A stretch of 64,000 bases of DNA from Paracamarosporium sp. OC-R06-R3 (lineage: Eukaryota > Ascomycota > Dothideomycetes > Pleosporales > Didymosphaeriaceae): NCBI GenBank assembly GCA_019828545.1, contig JACVRA010000096.1:62001-126000 (forward strand), read 5' to 3'. Made by a program: the position numbers and the translations under genes. This document shows positions 1 through 11,612 of this stretch, in pieces. Position 1 is the first letter of the stretch. The number at the start of each line of letters is the position of its first letter. Under the pieces are notes generated by a model that made no database searches, was not told where the DNA came from, and saw nothing but the letters and a program-made list of their open reading frames with translations.

Positions 1-1
1 A

Positions 2-1401
2 AGTATCGACCTACTCGAAAAGGCAGAAAACGCCATATCAAAGCTTTACTCTGTCATTGATCTTAACGGGACGGAGCGATCGACCGATCGACGTGACTTC
101 ATTGTACAGGAAAGCCGCCGTCGTACTTTATGGAGCCTTGGCGCGGTCACTATGTGCGTGAATGCCGGTGACCGTAAATTTTGTGGCGCAGTAATGGAGA
201 TGTACCGGTTGAAGGTCCAGTTGCCTTGCAAGTATGATCATTTCGAGGTAGGGCTTCTGAATATAACCAGACGACTGCAAGAGACGGACGAAGAGTTCGC
301 TAAGCGATATTTCCAACGGGATACACAACACTTGAAGCAAAATTCATGTGGCCCAGCTATGAAAGAGATTTGGGAGGATGAAGCTCAGCAGGAGCATTTG
401 CCTTGGACTATCAAGGCAATGGATATTCTTGCTACTATCACAAAACATGACCGTTCTGCGACTGAACCGTACGTCCTATCAGAACTCGCTATACTTGTCT
501 GACGCTAATTTCCGTAGATACAATATGATGTTTCCGTTGATGGAAGGATCTGCCGCTGCTGAAACAACCCTCTCGGAGCTTCATACGAGAATAGTTGAGC
601 TCCATCGCAAACTTCCGCGGGTAAAACGCCTCAGTTCGACAAGAACAAATCATCACTTGCGACATAGAGATTGTGTGCCATACGTGTCCTTGCACTCGGC
701 CTTAATGATGTGCCGGGTGGCTTTGTTTGAGAAACGTCTTTCAAACGCTCCGTTGTGGGTGCAACTGCAGGATGCAGAGAGTTTCCTCCGCGTTATGAAC
801 ATGTACTTTGACCTTCTGCAAACCTGCATCGAGGCCAACCATATACTCCCGATTGAGGGGCCAATCACTGTGTGGGTTTGCTTCAGGACTCTTTCCTCAA
901 GTACGTTACATGGTTTATCGATCGCTCGAGCAACAAGAGGCTAACTTGATAGCAGTCATGTCGTGGTGCACTTTTTACTCCCACTTAGACATAGCTGGAT
1001 ATCACATACGCGACCTGGTCCTGAAAATTTTCCAAGTTGGCTCGAGATTCCTTGTTCGTCTGCAAACCCAAAACATCTTGGCTCGAACACTTGGTAACAG
1101 GCTCAAGGTCAAGTCTCATGTGCTTATGACATTTATGTCTAGGTATGGACCGGGTCCCACTGCGCCTACGAAGAAGACCTTGAGAGAGGGTCTCATACAA
1201 TACCTACCTGTGGAAGGCGACTTGACTACAATCGAAAACCAAGCATTCGACGGAATTCCTGATCCAGAGCAGTTCCTCCGCACCGCTGAAAAGTTCATGG
1301 GTTGTGTCAGAAACCCCCAACACTTCAGGCCCAATACAAATAATAGTGGCGGAAATGAAGCTCGGAGAATGTCTATTTCGGATATTTTGAACCCTGTTTG
1401 A
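2..1401 (+). CDS. Fungal-specific transcription factor, C-terminal part (cut by window edge)
   Basis: Open reading from base 2 to a TGA at 1399-1401 after removing two introns, 469-517 (gtacgt...gctaat...tag) and 901-955 (gtacgt...gctaac...cag). The spliced piece is 431 residues and lacks its N terminus, so no DNA-binding domain is visible here. The segment ESRRRTLWSLG (residues about 37-47) followed by YRLKVQLPCKYDHFEVG matches the RRRxWW...LP pattern of the fungal-specific transcription factor domain (PF04082-type) that follows Zn2Cys6 clusters. This domain is thought to have a regulatory role in nuclear transcription factors. The family assignment rests on a short motif; target genes cannot be inferred. 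Both introns restore the frame exactly, which supports an intact gene rather than a relic. Confidence 0.7.
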
Positions 1402-3787
1402 GATATCAATGCTTGGTAATGTCACTTGAAGTCTGGCGATAGGCGCGTACTCAAGAAGTGAGGAATACAAACGAAGGGGAAGCACACTCGTACCCTAGGG
1501 TTGGTACTCTCATGACTTATGATGTTTCTTCTGTTTCTTTTGTTTTCATACACGACATAGTTTCTCGTCTATTGAATGGTAGCCATCGATCGTGCTATTG
1601 ATATGCCAATTGGAAATAGCTACATGAATCGATGACATGACTCCTCGCTATCCTCATCAAACCATACGTTTGCAAAGTGGACTGTTGACGAGCATAACTA
1701 CATAAACCTATAACTGAATAATGATGCAGCAGTCAAAAGTGAGTAACTCCACTCTGGAGCCTGAGTCCGACCCGCCAGGTCCCACACCAGGCCCAACACC
1801 CACTCGAATTAGAAATAGCCGTTTATAGGCGGCAAATGACGACCGATTCCCTTGTTACTATGACAATTGAAAGCAGTACAGGTTGGTCTCATGTTATGCT
1901 GCCGAAGCAAGCAGTGATTTGTACACTTAGGAGGCCCATCCACTGGAATAATGCGTTCCACTCCATATTAACCAGGAATATACAAGTGAGCTCTACGGAA
2001 ACGTCTACAATTACCACTTGTGCCACAATGACCTCTGTCAACCTGATTTCGGGATCTAGACTTGAGGCGCATAAGGCTGCACGCGCTGAACGGGAGAGCC
2101 CATGCTGATTGGTGGAGGTTTCATGTTTGTTAGCAGAGGCGCAAAACGATCGATAACGAAGGCGGTCAGCGGACAATGCAAGGCGAGGGAGTAGCTACAC
2201 GAGACGCAGCATATCGGATATCGCTAACGACGAGTGATCCTGTCCTCTGTCGATGTCGCACGCCCCACCGAAAATTCGGTTAGTGCATGCATATACGCTG
2301 GGTGGGCTTAACTCGGATGGTCGGTCGTTATCCGCTTCCCCGATGCACAGAGAGACGGAGTAAGACGCTTTGCTTTTGAGGTGGCTGCACTTGCATCGAT
2401 TGAATCACACCTATAGCATGGACCCTATTTCTCAGCGCGATAGTTGAGGGAATTTCAAACACACATGTTAACTGACGAAAGAAGAGAGCGAACTCACAGC
2501 TAACGCATACAACCAGTGATTATTAGTAAAGAACAGATACCACTAAACCTCCCTGTTCAATACTCTGAAGTTGATGTGATAGATATCAATTCATAAAGAC
2601 CCAGGGCGATCACTCGAACACCGGCACTCTGCTAGCGTACGCGGTTGCGCTTGTAGCTTGGGCTGCGATATGCTGTGGAATGAAACCCGGAAGGTCACAC
2701 GGGTAAACGGTGACGTGGTTGTCGTCCTTCGCTGTCGGTGCGGCCAAGGAGAGCAGGCTGGACTAGAACACGGCAGTGCAACAAGAAATTCACCTTCAGG
2801 GGTCTTGCATATGTTTTCAAGTGGGCGGATTGGACGCTTACCATACTGGATGTGCATGCCGGGAAGCCTGACTTCAACATCAATTCCCCACGCACCATTA
2901 CCCCAAGTCCAACGGTCACTGAAGAGGTCTTCTGGCTGTTAATTCTATATTTGGAACACTCATAGAACTCCTCTGAATATCTTTGCACTTCATTCGCGAC
3001 CTGGCAACCCTGTATTCGCCTGAATACGGCTCCTATTGCATCTTGAAGTGTGTGATTAGTCTTTTCGAGAACGCTGCTGAAGGGCGATAGAGATGGATCC
3101 GAGTGGAAGCGATGCTAATTCTCAGACATTCGTCATATAATTGCTTCTTGATCTGTTGCTCGTGTGGTTTCCGGTAAATGCCTAGCCCAAACACAGTTTA
3201 GCCGGGGCAGAGAGAACTCGCAGTCACCCGAACTTGTGGCACAGTAGATGCAAAACGAACCGGATGACCCCGTCACTCACCCCGAATCCCTTGTCATCTG
3301 CAGGACGATAATGTTCGGTCATGGCTAGTAGATGAAGGGGGAAGGCCAAGTCTCAACGTCCGCCTCATAGCTTCTTCATGAAGCTCACCGATATCTAGGA
3401 TGCTCGTGTACCCGACTGCGCGAAAGCTGACCGTCTGACCGGATGTAACGATTTGCATTTATTCCAGCGTATGTCGCCCACGACGTAGACGAGGCGAGCC
3501 GATTGCCCCGTCCCACTGTTCGCTTACACGGTTTGGGGGGCTGCCTGCAGCTTCCTGCAGCTTCCTGCAGACGCTTCCGGGTGTTCTCTGCCCACGCCTC
3601 TTCTAGGTGCTTTCTGCCCACGCCTCTTCTAGGTGCTTTCTGCTCACGCCTCTTCCTACCTTCTGCATCTCACTCTCTGGACTTCCTGCTGCACTACACT
3701 CTCTGGACTTTCTTAAAAGCAGGAACTTCCCCCCAGAAGTTGCTTCGCTTTTATGGCGTTCTGCAAAGTCTTCTGAAATCCCCGAAT
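1402..3787. other. Intergenic, no gene supported
   Basis: About 2.4 kb with only short open frames and no recognisable domain or paired splice signals. Short tandem repeats occur at 3541-3660 (separate entry). Confidence 0.6.
3541..3660. repeat. Short tandem repeats (10-bp and 26-bp units)
   Basis: Three near-perfect copies of a 10-bp unit (cttcctgcag) at about 3541-3570. Then a 26-bp unit starting cccacgcctcttctagg at 3591 and 3617, with a partial third copy at 3643. It lies just upstream of the minisatellite-coded gene at 3788. Confidence 0.85.
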
Positions 3788-4799
3788 ATGGCCTCAGTAA
3801 GCGACCAGACAAGATATGTGGAGACGGGAGAAGAAGCACTACACGTTCCAGGCATGGTAAGTTATAGCCCGTCATAGCTTGGGCATTAACTGACTCAGGC
3901 GACAGCCATCAAATGCGCCGTTGGTCCCATACGAGTACCATTCATTCCTGAAAAGTTTCGGACATCCACTGCCCGATTACACTACCCAGCCATACCCTGA
4001 TTCAGAAATGGATTGGACCGCAGAATCCGGGGCGCCGTATTTTGCTGATCAGCCTCTCGCGTCTTCGATCCAACCTTCATCTACCTTTACATTACTTACT
4101 CCTTACACAGCGCCGCCTTTTGCTCATCAGCCTCCCGCGCCTATCTTTGCATCACCTACTCCTTATACAGCGCCGGGCTTTGCTCATCAGCCTCCTGGGT
4201 TCGCCTTCACACTACCTACTCCTTATATAGCGTCGCATTTTGATCAGCAGCCTCCTGGGTCTACCTTCACACTACCAACTCCTGATACAGCGCCGCCTTT
4301 TGCTGGTCAGCCTCTCGCATCTTCGATCCATCCTTCGTCTATCTTTACATTACCTACGAGTAGTCCTTATACAGCGCCATCTTTTGCTGATCAGTCTCCT
4401 GCATTTTCGACCCAACGCTCGCCTACCTTTACACTGCCTACGCCTTTTGCTAGTCAGCCTGCTGCAACTTCGACCCAATACTCATCTACCTTTACGTTAC
4501 CCACTCCTTATGCAGCGCCGCCTTTTGCTAATCAGCCTCCTACGGCTTCGATCCAACACTCTTCTACCTTCACATTACCTACGCGGTTTGCTAATCAGCC
4601 TCCCGCGTCTTCGACCCAACAATCATCTACCTTTACGTTACCTACTCCTTATGCAGCGCCGTCTTTTGCTGATCAGGCTTCTACATCTTCGACCCAAGAC
4701 TCGTCTACCTTGACGTTGCCTAATCCTTCTCCAGCGCCGGGCTTTGGAACAGGTGCGGTTGTTGGAAAGATTGGAAAGCCACCATATACTGACCTGTGA
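3788..4799 (+). CDS. Pro/Ser/Thr-rich tandem-repeat protein
   Basis: Two-exon model: ATG at 3788, intron 3857-3905 (gtaagt...gacag), stop at 4797-4799, 320 residues. The upstream AG at 3898 would break the frame, so the second AG is used. From about residue 65 the protein is about ten imperfect units of 20-28 residues. The units are built on a core like TFTLPTPYTAPPFADQPP, alternating with SST-rich linkers. The DNA repeats too, and the +1 frame also stays open for long stretches, which is typical of a minisatellite expanded in multiples of three. There is no signal peptide, membrane segment or catalytic motif. I do not recognise a family; it is likely disordered. The repeat ORF is certain as sequence; expression and the first exon are inferred. 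Confidence 0.5.
3975..4740 (+). repeat. Coding minisatellite, about 60-84 bp units
   Basis: Recurring segments such as acattacctactcc and gcgccgccttttgct return about every 60 or 78-84 bp, roughly ten times. Every unit is close to a multiple of three, so the reading frame is preserved. Confidence 0.85.
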
Positions 4800-6431
4800 T
4801 AGGACCACCAATATGTACGTGTTTCATTCGCAATTGCTCATATCAATATCGTGACGTGATGAGATTCCTGGAACATTACCAACAAAATCATGGACCTGCA
4901 AGGATCGTCGGGGAATCCTTGATACCGTATAGAAGAGATATCTTCAGCAGCACATATGGTCCCGGTTATTAAACAAAAGCCAGGGCGATGGAGAGTGAGA
5001 TGAAGCCAGACTCAGCACCTTTACATGCAGACACTTGCACGACCACATTGACGGTTGAGCTGTAGTTCTGCATCATGTGATACGAAGACTGGATGTTTGC
5101 TCGGTTGACAATGCTTTTTGTGCCTGGACATAGATTATACCAATGTTATACTTTGAAACCTTGTGTGATCGGTGACCTCGTGCAGCTCATTGTACCACCT
5201 CAAATTGAGACTTGGCCAGTTGACTATTGACGCACTATGCAGACGATCTGCCCGGGTCTGTTTCAAATCAGACTGCGGGAAGGCTCCCATCGCATCGTGG
5301 CAAGGTCCCTGTATCGATCAGCCGCTTGCGATGCTGCGTATATATGTGCAGCCTTATTTTGGCAACGTTAGCTTTCAGATCGGCCCAGGCTTTCCCTCCA
5401 GCACGGATCTGCACGTCTTAGGAACCCCCGATTGGAGCTCTACTTATTGACACGAACCTGCAGGGCGACTGTACATTTACCGTTGCGGCGTGAAGAACTG
5501 ATAAGATAATCTCCTAAAGCAACGAGAGTGTCATACCCCATCGCCGATTTTTGCCCAGCCGTTCCCTGTTTCTGTATCTCCCATAGTTATTGAGCTATTA
5601 AGGCACAGATCAGTTCAATCAATGCCAAGGGGCTCAGCTAGAGGGTGTGAGAACGATAGGTATTGATGAAAGAAATCAGACTTTTCGTTTGCATTACTTG
5701 CCAGCAGGGTAAACTGGTCCTGTTACTCACGAAGGGGCTAGTTTGTCTCTTCTATCCATCATCTTTCAAAAGCCGGTTCATTCAATGTGGCAGGGGTTAT
5801 AGTATCTTGGTTGATGGCTCATACCCCTTCTCCAACACAGTCATGCTACGGGGGGACAGTTGATGCAAGATTGGGGTTATCTATATGCACAGGGCAAACT
5901 TTGCTAGGATATAGAGTGACTGGGTAGATATAGCGTCCGAGAGTCATGCAAATGCCACACGATGTGTAAGCGCTACGTTGTTCACGCCGATCGTTAGAAA
6001 CGACGGTTGAGTTTCACTTTACAGAATGTCAATGCAATTGGATCATGGGTTTGGCTGCTGCAGTATAACACAATAGCCTTACTTGGAAACTGAAGAGCAA
6101 GGATTGCTGTCACTTGCCTCCAGTTCTGCAACTCAAATCAATGCTGTGTGAGTGCGACAGTCGTGCATGTCTATTCCTTCCCATCTCTCAACCTTCCGAA
6201 AAGGCTAGAGCCAGGATTCATAGCAGTTTTGTCCGTCCCCCTCAGAACAAGATTGCGTCCCTTGCCATTATATACTGTCGATCTCGCCTCGGTAGAGAAC
6301 ATGGTCGCCTGTTGTAGACTCGAAGAGTCAGAGCGCAGACGCAGTGAAGCTCAACTTCTCAGTCAAGTGGAATTATCTTCCAAGCCATGATTTCTTCCTC
6401 GCAGACTCGTGTCCATGCCTGGCAAAGTCCT
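4800..6431. other. Intergenic, no gene supported
   Basis: About 1.6 kb without a convincing exon. Short open frames at 5172-5450 and 6114-6390 have no recognisable domain or flanking splice signals that extend them. Confidence 0.55.
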
Positions 6432-6992
6432 TCATGCAAAAGCTGGAGTAATGAAGTTCGTGATAGCTTTTAGGGCGTTGCCATTGTTGGCACGTAGTAG
6501 CTCGGTCGCTTTGGCTTTAGGTAACTCAAGTTCCGATATCTAGGATTCGTGTTAGCGATATTATTTTGCGCCATCGTAGCCCTCATTCGTTGTACTCCAA
6601 TCGTCGCATAGGACGGCCCTTGGGTATGCAGCTGGCCGGCTAGAATGACTCTCCAGATAGCCAAACCAATCAATCATCCACACCGGCTCTATTCCCACAA
6701 AGTACAATCTCGATAGAAAGTGTAGACATACCAACAAGTTCACATCACTCGCCTCAATCTTAACTGCCTTCTTTTGTGCCGCCCCACCCTTCCCTTCCTT
6801 CACACTCAGATTCTGCATTGCTTTCTCCATAGCTTTGGTATCTACTCCTTTCTTTCCTCCCGCCTCATCATCGCCTTGTGCTTCGAGACTTGAAAGAGCG
6901 GCTGCGGCTTTGCGATCATCGGCGGCGCCTGAGGGAGCTGGCGCATCGGAAGCACCTTCTTGAATGTTGGAGGGCTGGGGTTCTTCTGCCAT
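6432..6992 (-). CDS. HYPK-like UBA-domain protein (NatA-associated type)
   Basis: Exon 1 is 6732-6992, intron 6540-6731 (gtatgt...cctag, 192 bp), exon 2 is 6432-6539; 122 residues. The N terminus is acidic and low in complexity. The C terminus reads KKAVKIEASDVNLLISELEL, continuing LPKAKATELLRANNGNALKA. This is the small UBA-like helical bundle of the HYPK family (HYPK_UBA/NAC-alpha type). In animals and fungi HYPK binds and tunes the NatA N-terminal acetyltransferase on the ribosome; that role is inferred here from family. The start MAEEPQPS was chosen because it resembles fungal homologues. An in-frame ATG at 7082 would add 30 Ser/Pro-rich residues. It is divergent from the DAHP synthase gene. 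Confidence 0.8.
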
Positions 6993-7627
6993 CGTGAGGG
7001 GCGAGTTCGGTCTAGCTGGAGACTCAGGCGGAGTCAGAATCGGCGTGGCGGTTGAAGAAGAGTAAATGGAGTAGGTTGACATCGGATTGAATGCCAAGGG
7101 TTTGGTTACGGTGGGGCAGGTGCAAGCGGCTCGGTTAGACTTGCTAGGATGCGTGACTTTTATTTGAGAGCTAGAATCTCTCACCACTTGAACTTACGAT
7201 AATACGTTGAGGCGTCAATGTCCGGCAATTGTACGAAACATTAGATTTTGAACAGGTATGTTCTCATTGTTTTCTTAATCTATCAGTTGCACCGATGGAT
7301 CTGTGTTCAGGAAGCCGTACGAGGTTGAGTGTCCTTGAGTCATGCCCTTGTTCAGCACTGCAAAACGTTTCCTGCAATGTCCTAGTCAGAGCATAGTCAT
7401 TGTACGCATTGCTCTTCATTTTCATAATATTCGATCAATATGTTTGCCCGTTATGATTCATACTTCCATTGCCCCTTCAATTCTTTCGTATGCGTAGATC
7501 CCCACAGCAGGTATCTAAAGATTTGTTCATTCATGTTCTTATCCTACTAACACGTAACAACAAGTTGTCAATAATCATTTTGGGCTTACGACTAAAAATT
7601 GGGACTTCTCATCTTCACTTGCTCAAT
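6993..7627. promoter_or_regulatory. Divergent intergenic region, HYPK-like gene / DAHP synthase
   Basis: 635 bp between two divergent start codons, so it must hold both promoters. No specific element was recognised. Confidence 0.5.
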
Positions 7628-9108
7628 ATGGGCTCAGTAACAGAATGGTCGCCGTCCTGTGAGTCTGTTCTCCAGCAACGTACGCAACTGCTAACAGCTC
7701 TAGCCTGGCAATCAAAACCCATAAAACAAGTCGTTACATATGAAGATCAAACCGCCGTCTCAGCAGCGTTGTCAAAGCTCTCAAGTCTACCACCAATCGT
7801 CACCCCAACCGAGATTATTAGGCTGAAGTCCAGCCTCCGGGACGCTGCGCTTGGAAAATCATTCTTGCTCCAAGGAGGTGACTGTGCAGAACTCTTTTCC
7901 TACTGTGCTGATGATCCGATCAACGCAAAGATCAAGCTCCTACTCCAGATGAGCTTGGTCCTCATTTGGGGTTCAAACAAGCCCGTCATTCGCATTGGCC
8001 GGATGGCAGGTCAATATGCTAAACCTCGCTCGAGTCCCACAGAGATTGTGGACGGCAAAGAGATCCCAAGTTTTCGCGGCGACATTTTGAACGGGTTTGA
8101 TCCCGCACATCGACATGTTGACCCTGAGAGACTAGTCACTGCTTATTTCCACTCTGCCACTACCTTGAACTACATCCGAGGACAGCTGTCGAGTGGTATC
8201 GCCGACTTGCACAACCCTCTTGACTGGGATCTGGGTCATGTCCGAGACGAGGGGTTGCAGAAGAAATACTCTCAAATTGTGTCGAACATCTCAGAGTCGT
8301 TACGCTTCATGAGAACGATCGGTGCAGACACATCGGGCAAGCTCCAAACTGTCGATCTCTACACCAGCCACGAGGGCCTTGTATTGGAGTACGAGCAGAG
8401 TTTGACACGACAGCTGAAACACCCTGTTGGATACCAATCGACTCGATCTAGTGACGGAAAAGGCTGGTACAACACGTCTGCCCACTTCATCTGGATCGGC
8501 GATCGTACTCGACAGATCGACGGGGGCCATGTGGAGTACTTCCGCGGTATCGAGAATCCCATCGGTATTAAGGTTGGACCTTCGATGAAGAACGATGAGC
8601 TGGTGGAATTGCTGAACATTGTGAATCCGAGCAAGGAAATTGGTAAGGTTACATTGATCACTCGCTACGGGAAAGACAAGGTCGAGTCTATGCTTGGACC
8701 GCACATCGAAGCAGTAAAACAGAGTGGCCATGTTGTCGTCTGGCAGTGCGATCCGATGCATGGGTAAGTAAAGCGTGCATGCTCTCGCTGTGATCGATCA
8801 CTGATGGTTGTTGCAGGAATACGCATAGCACTACCACTGGGATCAAAACACGATCGTTCAATAGCATCATCTCCGAGCTATCCTCTGCCTTGAAAATCCA
8901 CAAAGAGCACGGCTCTTTCTTGGGTGGCATGCATCTTGAGTTGACTGGCGATGCAGTGACGGAATGCACGGGCGGAAGTGAAGGTCTAGCCGAAGAAGAT
9001 CTCAGTTTGAACTACACAACCTACTGCGACCCTAGACTCAACGAGAAACAAGCTTTGGAGCTAGCGTTCCTCGTTGCGGGACATTATCGCGAGGACAACG
9101 CTCTATGA
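7628..9108 (+). CDS. 3-deoxy-7-phosphoheptulonate synthase, class II (DAHP synthase)
   Basis: First step of the shikimate pathway: phosphoenolpyruvate plus erythrose 4-phosphate to DAHP. Three exons with introns 7659-7703 (gtgagt...ctaacagctctag) and 8764-8816 (gtaagt...gttgcag); 460 residues, the usual length for class II enzymes. Diagnostic motifs in order are WSPSSWQSKPIKQ (formed only after splicing intron 1), GGDCAELF with the metal-binding Cys near residue 71, GRMAGQYAKPRSSP, FRGDILNG, SHEGLVLEYEQSL, HFIWIGDRTRQ, NPIGIKVGPSM, VWQCDPMHGNT, HLELTGDAVTEC and YCDPRLNEKQALELAF. Cys, His, Glu and Asp metal ligands all appear present. Intron 1 is 45 nt and stop-free in frame, so retention would insert 15 residues. 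Many ascomycetes also carry class I enzymes, so this may be a paralogue with its own regulation. Confidence 0.95.
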
Positions 9109-9367
9109 GCTGGAAGCGTGGTGCAGGAATTGGGAATCAGGAGCACGGTGTACTATCAAAAGTATTTGTTGAAGCAGGAGGCGATCTCATCAAAACTTCC
9201 ATCAAGAGTCCAACTTATCATGGTGTTGGCATCAATAGGCTAGACCAACGCCAGCCACGTGATGAACTTTATCGCAATGGCCCAAGCTCCAACAATTCTA
9301 GCTCTGACGTTCATTCGCCTTGCCGTATCTCAACAACTCAACACATAGCCTATCACACAGTTAAGAC

Positions 9368-10018
9368 ATGGGTTCTTCAGCGTCTAAAGGGGCTCGCGCG
9401 GCAGGCGCATCCGTTCGTAAATATCCATCTCGCCCTGCACCTTCGACAACTCGCGCTCCAGCGCCAGTCCCTCCCTCGCACTCCGCCAATGTTGGACCAA
9501 CAGTGCACCCGCCACCGCAGGCGAGCGAGGTGAAGACGGATTGTAAGCAACCGACACATGCATTTTCGGTCTTGTTATGCTGACGTTTAGAAGCAATTGA
9601 CTTGGACGCTCGCGATCCCGCCTTCGCCTCCCGCCTAAGTTCGCTCGGTGCTGTACAACCAAATCCACACTACTCACCTACATCCACGTCATCCTTCGAT
9701 CCTCAGCGCAATACATCGACCGATTTCCCATCAGACATGATGAACGAGCTGCCCCAATCAGCCTTTCCCGACCCACGCGACAATCCAGCGTTGCGAATTC
9801 TTGATGCTCGCCAGAGAATTCAACACGAGGCAGAAGAGGAGCTGGAGAACGTCGGAAGGCAGAGCTTCCGGGGAAGGAAGTATGTGGATGCTGGCACCAT
9901 AACACTGGCCTTGATGCGACGGCAGCGGGGAGAGCCAGATGCGCGCATCGAAGAGGCACTTGGCATCAAGAAGGGGCGATTGGGTGCACTTAGAGAGGGA
10001 ATGTTTACATCGGTTTAA
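9368..10018 (+). CDS. Putative N-myristoylated protein with HTH-like C terminus
   Basis: ATG at 9368, intron 9543-9593, stop at 10016-10018; 199 residues. The N terminus MGSSASKG fits an N-myristoylation signal (Gly2, Ser6). It is followed by a Pro/Ala/Ser-rich stretch. The last 60 residues (RGRKYVDAGTITLALMRRQ, then IEEALGIKKGRLGAL) look like a small helix-turn-helix module of the kind annotated 'helix-turn-helix domain' in fungal proteins. I cannot name its function. The 3' splice site is a tandem TAGAAG: the first AG gives an immediate TAA, the second keeps the frame, so the second was chosen. It lies 259 bp downstream of the DAHP synthase gene on the same strand. Confidence 0.65.
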
Positions 10019-10266
10019 AATTCCGTGAGGGTACATGCAGTGCAAATGGAAAGAATGCGATACGATACAACCACAAGTCAACCCGCTGGTGACGTGGGCG
10101 GTGACCAACTCCGGGTCTATTGACGAAATCAACCAAAGTAACGCCGAATCGCGCCCGGAAAATTATTCAATCCGGCCATATCCAAAGACAATGCTCCTGA
10201 TCTATGAGGATCAACCCATACCGTAACGCCCGTTTAATCATCAAAGTTCCGACACCCGGTCGGCAC

Positions 10267-10854
10267 TTATGAGTAGAACTCGTGGTGCTCATAGATGAAG
10301 TTATTCAGCGCTGTCAATGCTGAAATGAGATTCTCCTGGCTGACCTCGAGGCCATCTCCCGTCTCGCGATCATCTCCGATCTTGATCAGTCCATCCATTC
10401 TTGATTTCCCGGCGCGAGAACCGCGGAGCACTCGCCATCTATTCCGGCTCTGTTGAAAGGATGGACACGAAGGAGACCACTGTTCCTTCTCGCGAAGCTT
10501 GGAGAGCTCTTCAAGCATGTTGATGAAGATGCTACGTCAAAGGGTCAGATGGAGTCGGGACGGTAGTAGGTCCGGTTGGACTTACAGCTGTGTGAGTTTG
10601 ACATCGTGGTCCCAGTTGTAGGACGCCATCCGGAAACTGCTCCCCTGCGCTGCAATGTCGAGGAACACGAACATACACTCTTCCACGCTGATCTCCTTCG
10701 GGATGGGATCTCTCCGGTCGGCGTGCACTACTAGCCAGTCGGCCAGGTCGACGAAGGTGATCTGATCCATCTTGCAGAACTCCTGAAAGCGATCGGGGAT
10801 GCCATTGAGCAGACTCCTTGCTCTTTCTGCGCCGGATGTGCCCGTAACCGCCAT
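10267..10854 (-). CDS. Small protein resembling the N-terminal domain of Harbinger-type transposases (DUF8040-like)
   Basis: ATG at 10854, intron 10532-10585 (gtaagt...gacgtag), stop at 10267; 177 residues. RFQEFCKMDQITFVDLADWL, then ISVEECMFVFLDIAAQGSSF, resembles the 'F.M....F..L..WL......ISVEE....FL' helical region in front of PIF/Harbinger DDE nucleases (DUF8040). No DDE catalytic domain follows: the C terminus is a charged linker ending NNFIYEHHEFYS. It may be a domesticated accessory protein or a truncated element. A TATATA stretch on the minus strand near 10937-10944 could serve as its promoter. The resemblance is by pattern only. Confidence 0.55.
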
Positions 10855-11612
10855 ATCAAGGTGTGGTGAGGTTTTCGTCTCAGCTCGCAAGTGGTGGAGT
10901 GATGATCAATGCAGGTAGGAGGTGGTCAGACGACGCGATGTATATACCCGAAATCAATTGCTGCTCTCAACAAACGAACGTTTTCCTGTCGGGCCCTGGG
11001 CCGATGAAGTCAATAACCAGTATTGTGCGATGAAGGATGTCAAGAGGTCGTGCAACTGCTAAAGGTGCATGTGATGTGAGGCGTCGGAACCAGACCTAGC
11101 GGCGCGGTGGGGCCGGCGTCTTGTCTTTGTTTCTAGCATGTGAAAATGCACCGGGCAATATGACGTCTAGGCTTAGCCAATTATAGCTTTGTCCCGACGC
11201 CAACAAGGTGACCTCCGAAGCATCTCCAGCTCCATCGCTTTGGGACGTGAGTGTCGGCGTCAGACGAGCCATGTTTGACAGTGACCTAGACTTCAGTTCC
11301 CCGCTGTTCGGGCCGTGGGCTGACAGCCCCGATCATGCGCCTCGTGAACGGAGTTATAGAGGCTTGCAACCGCCAAGGCCAAGGATCAAGATGGCTAAGT
11401 CCGTGAGAAGGGGTTTAAGCGATGCCTCGTGCTGCAGTGAGGCGGAATTCCACCTCATAGCACGCTGAGTCAGGCCTGTCAACGCGACGACGCGCTTTTG
11501 CCTTTTACCTCATAATCGATTAACGTACCTGTGAGCTGACATAGTCTTGTTTCCTGCTCAGCTTCGCCCAGCCTCCTCCAAACGCTGCGGTGCAGCTTAT
11601 GTTTCAACAACA
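10855..11612. other. Divergent intergenic region
   Basis: About 760 bp between the Harbinger-like gene and the Zn2Cys6 gene. There is no convincing coding exon; an open frame at 11208-11468 has no domain. Confidence 0.55.

Noticed and set aside
4042..4713. Leu/Arg-rich frames within the minisatellite
   Set aside because: They are the +1 shadow of the Pro/Ser/Thr frame produced by repeats in multiples of three.
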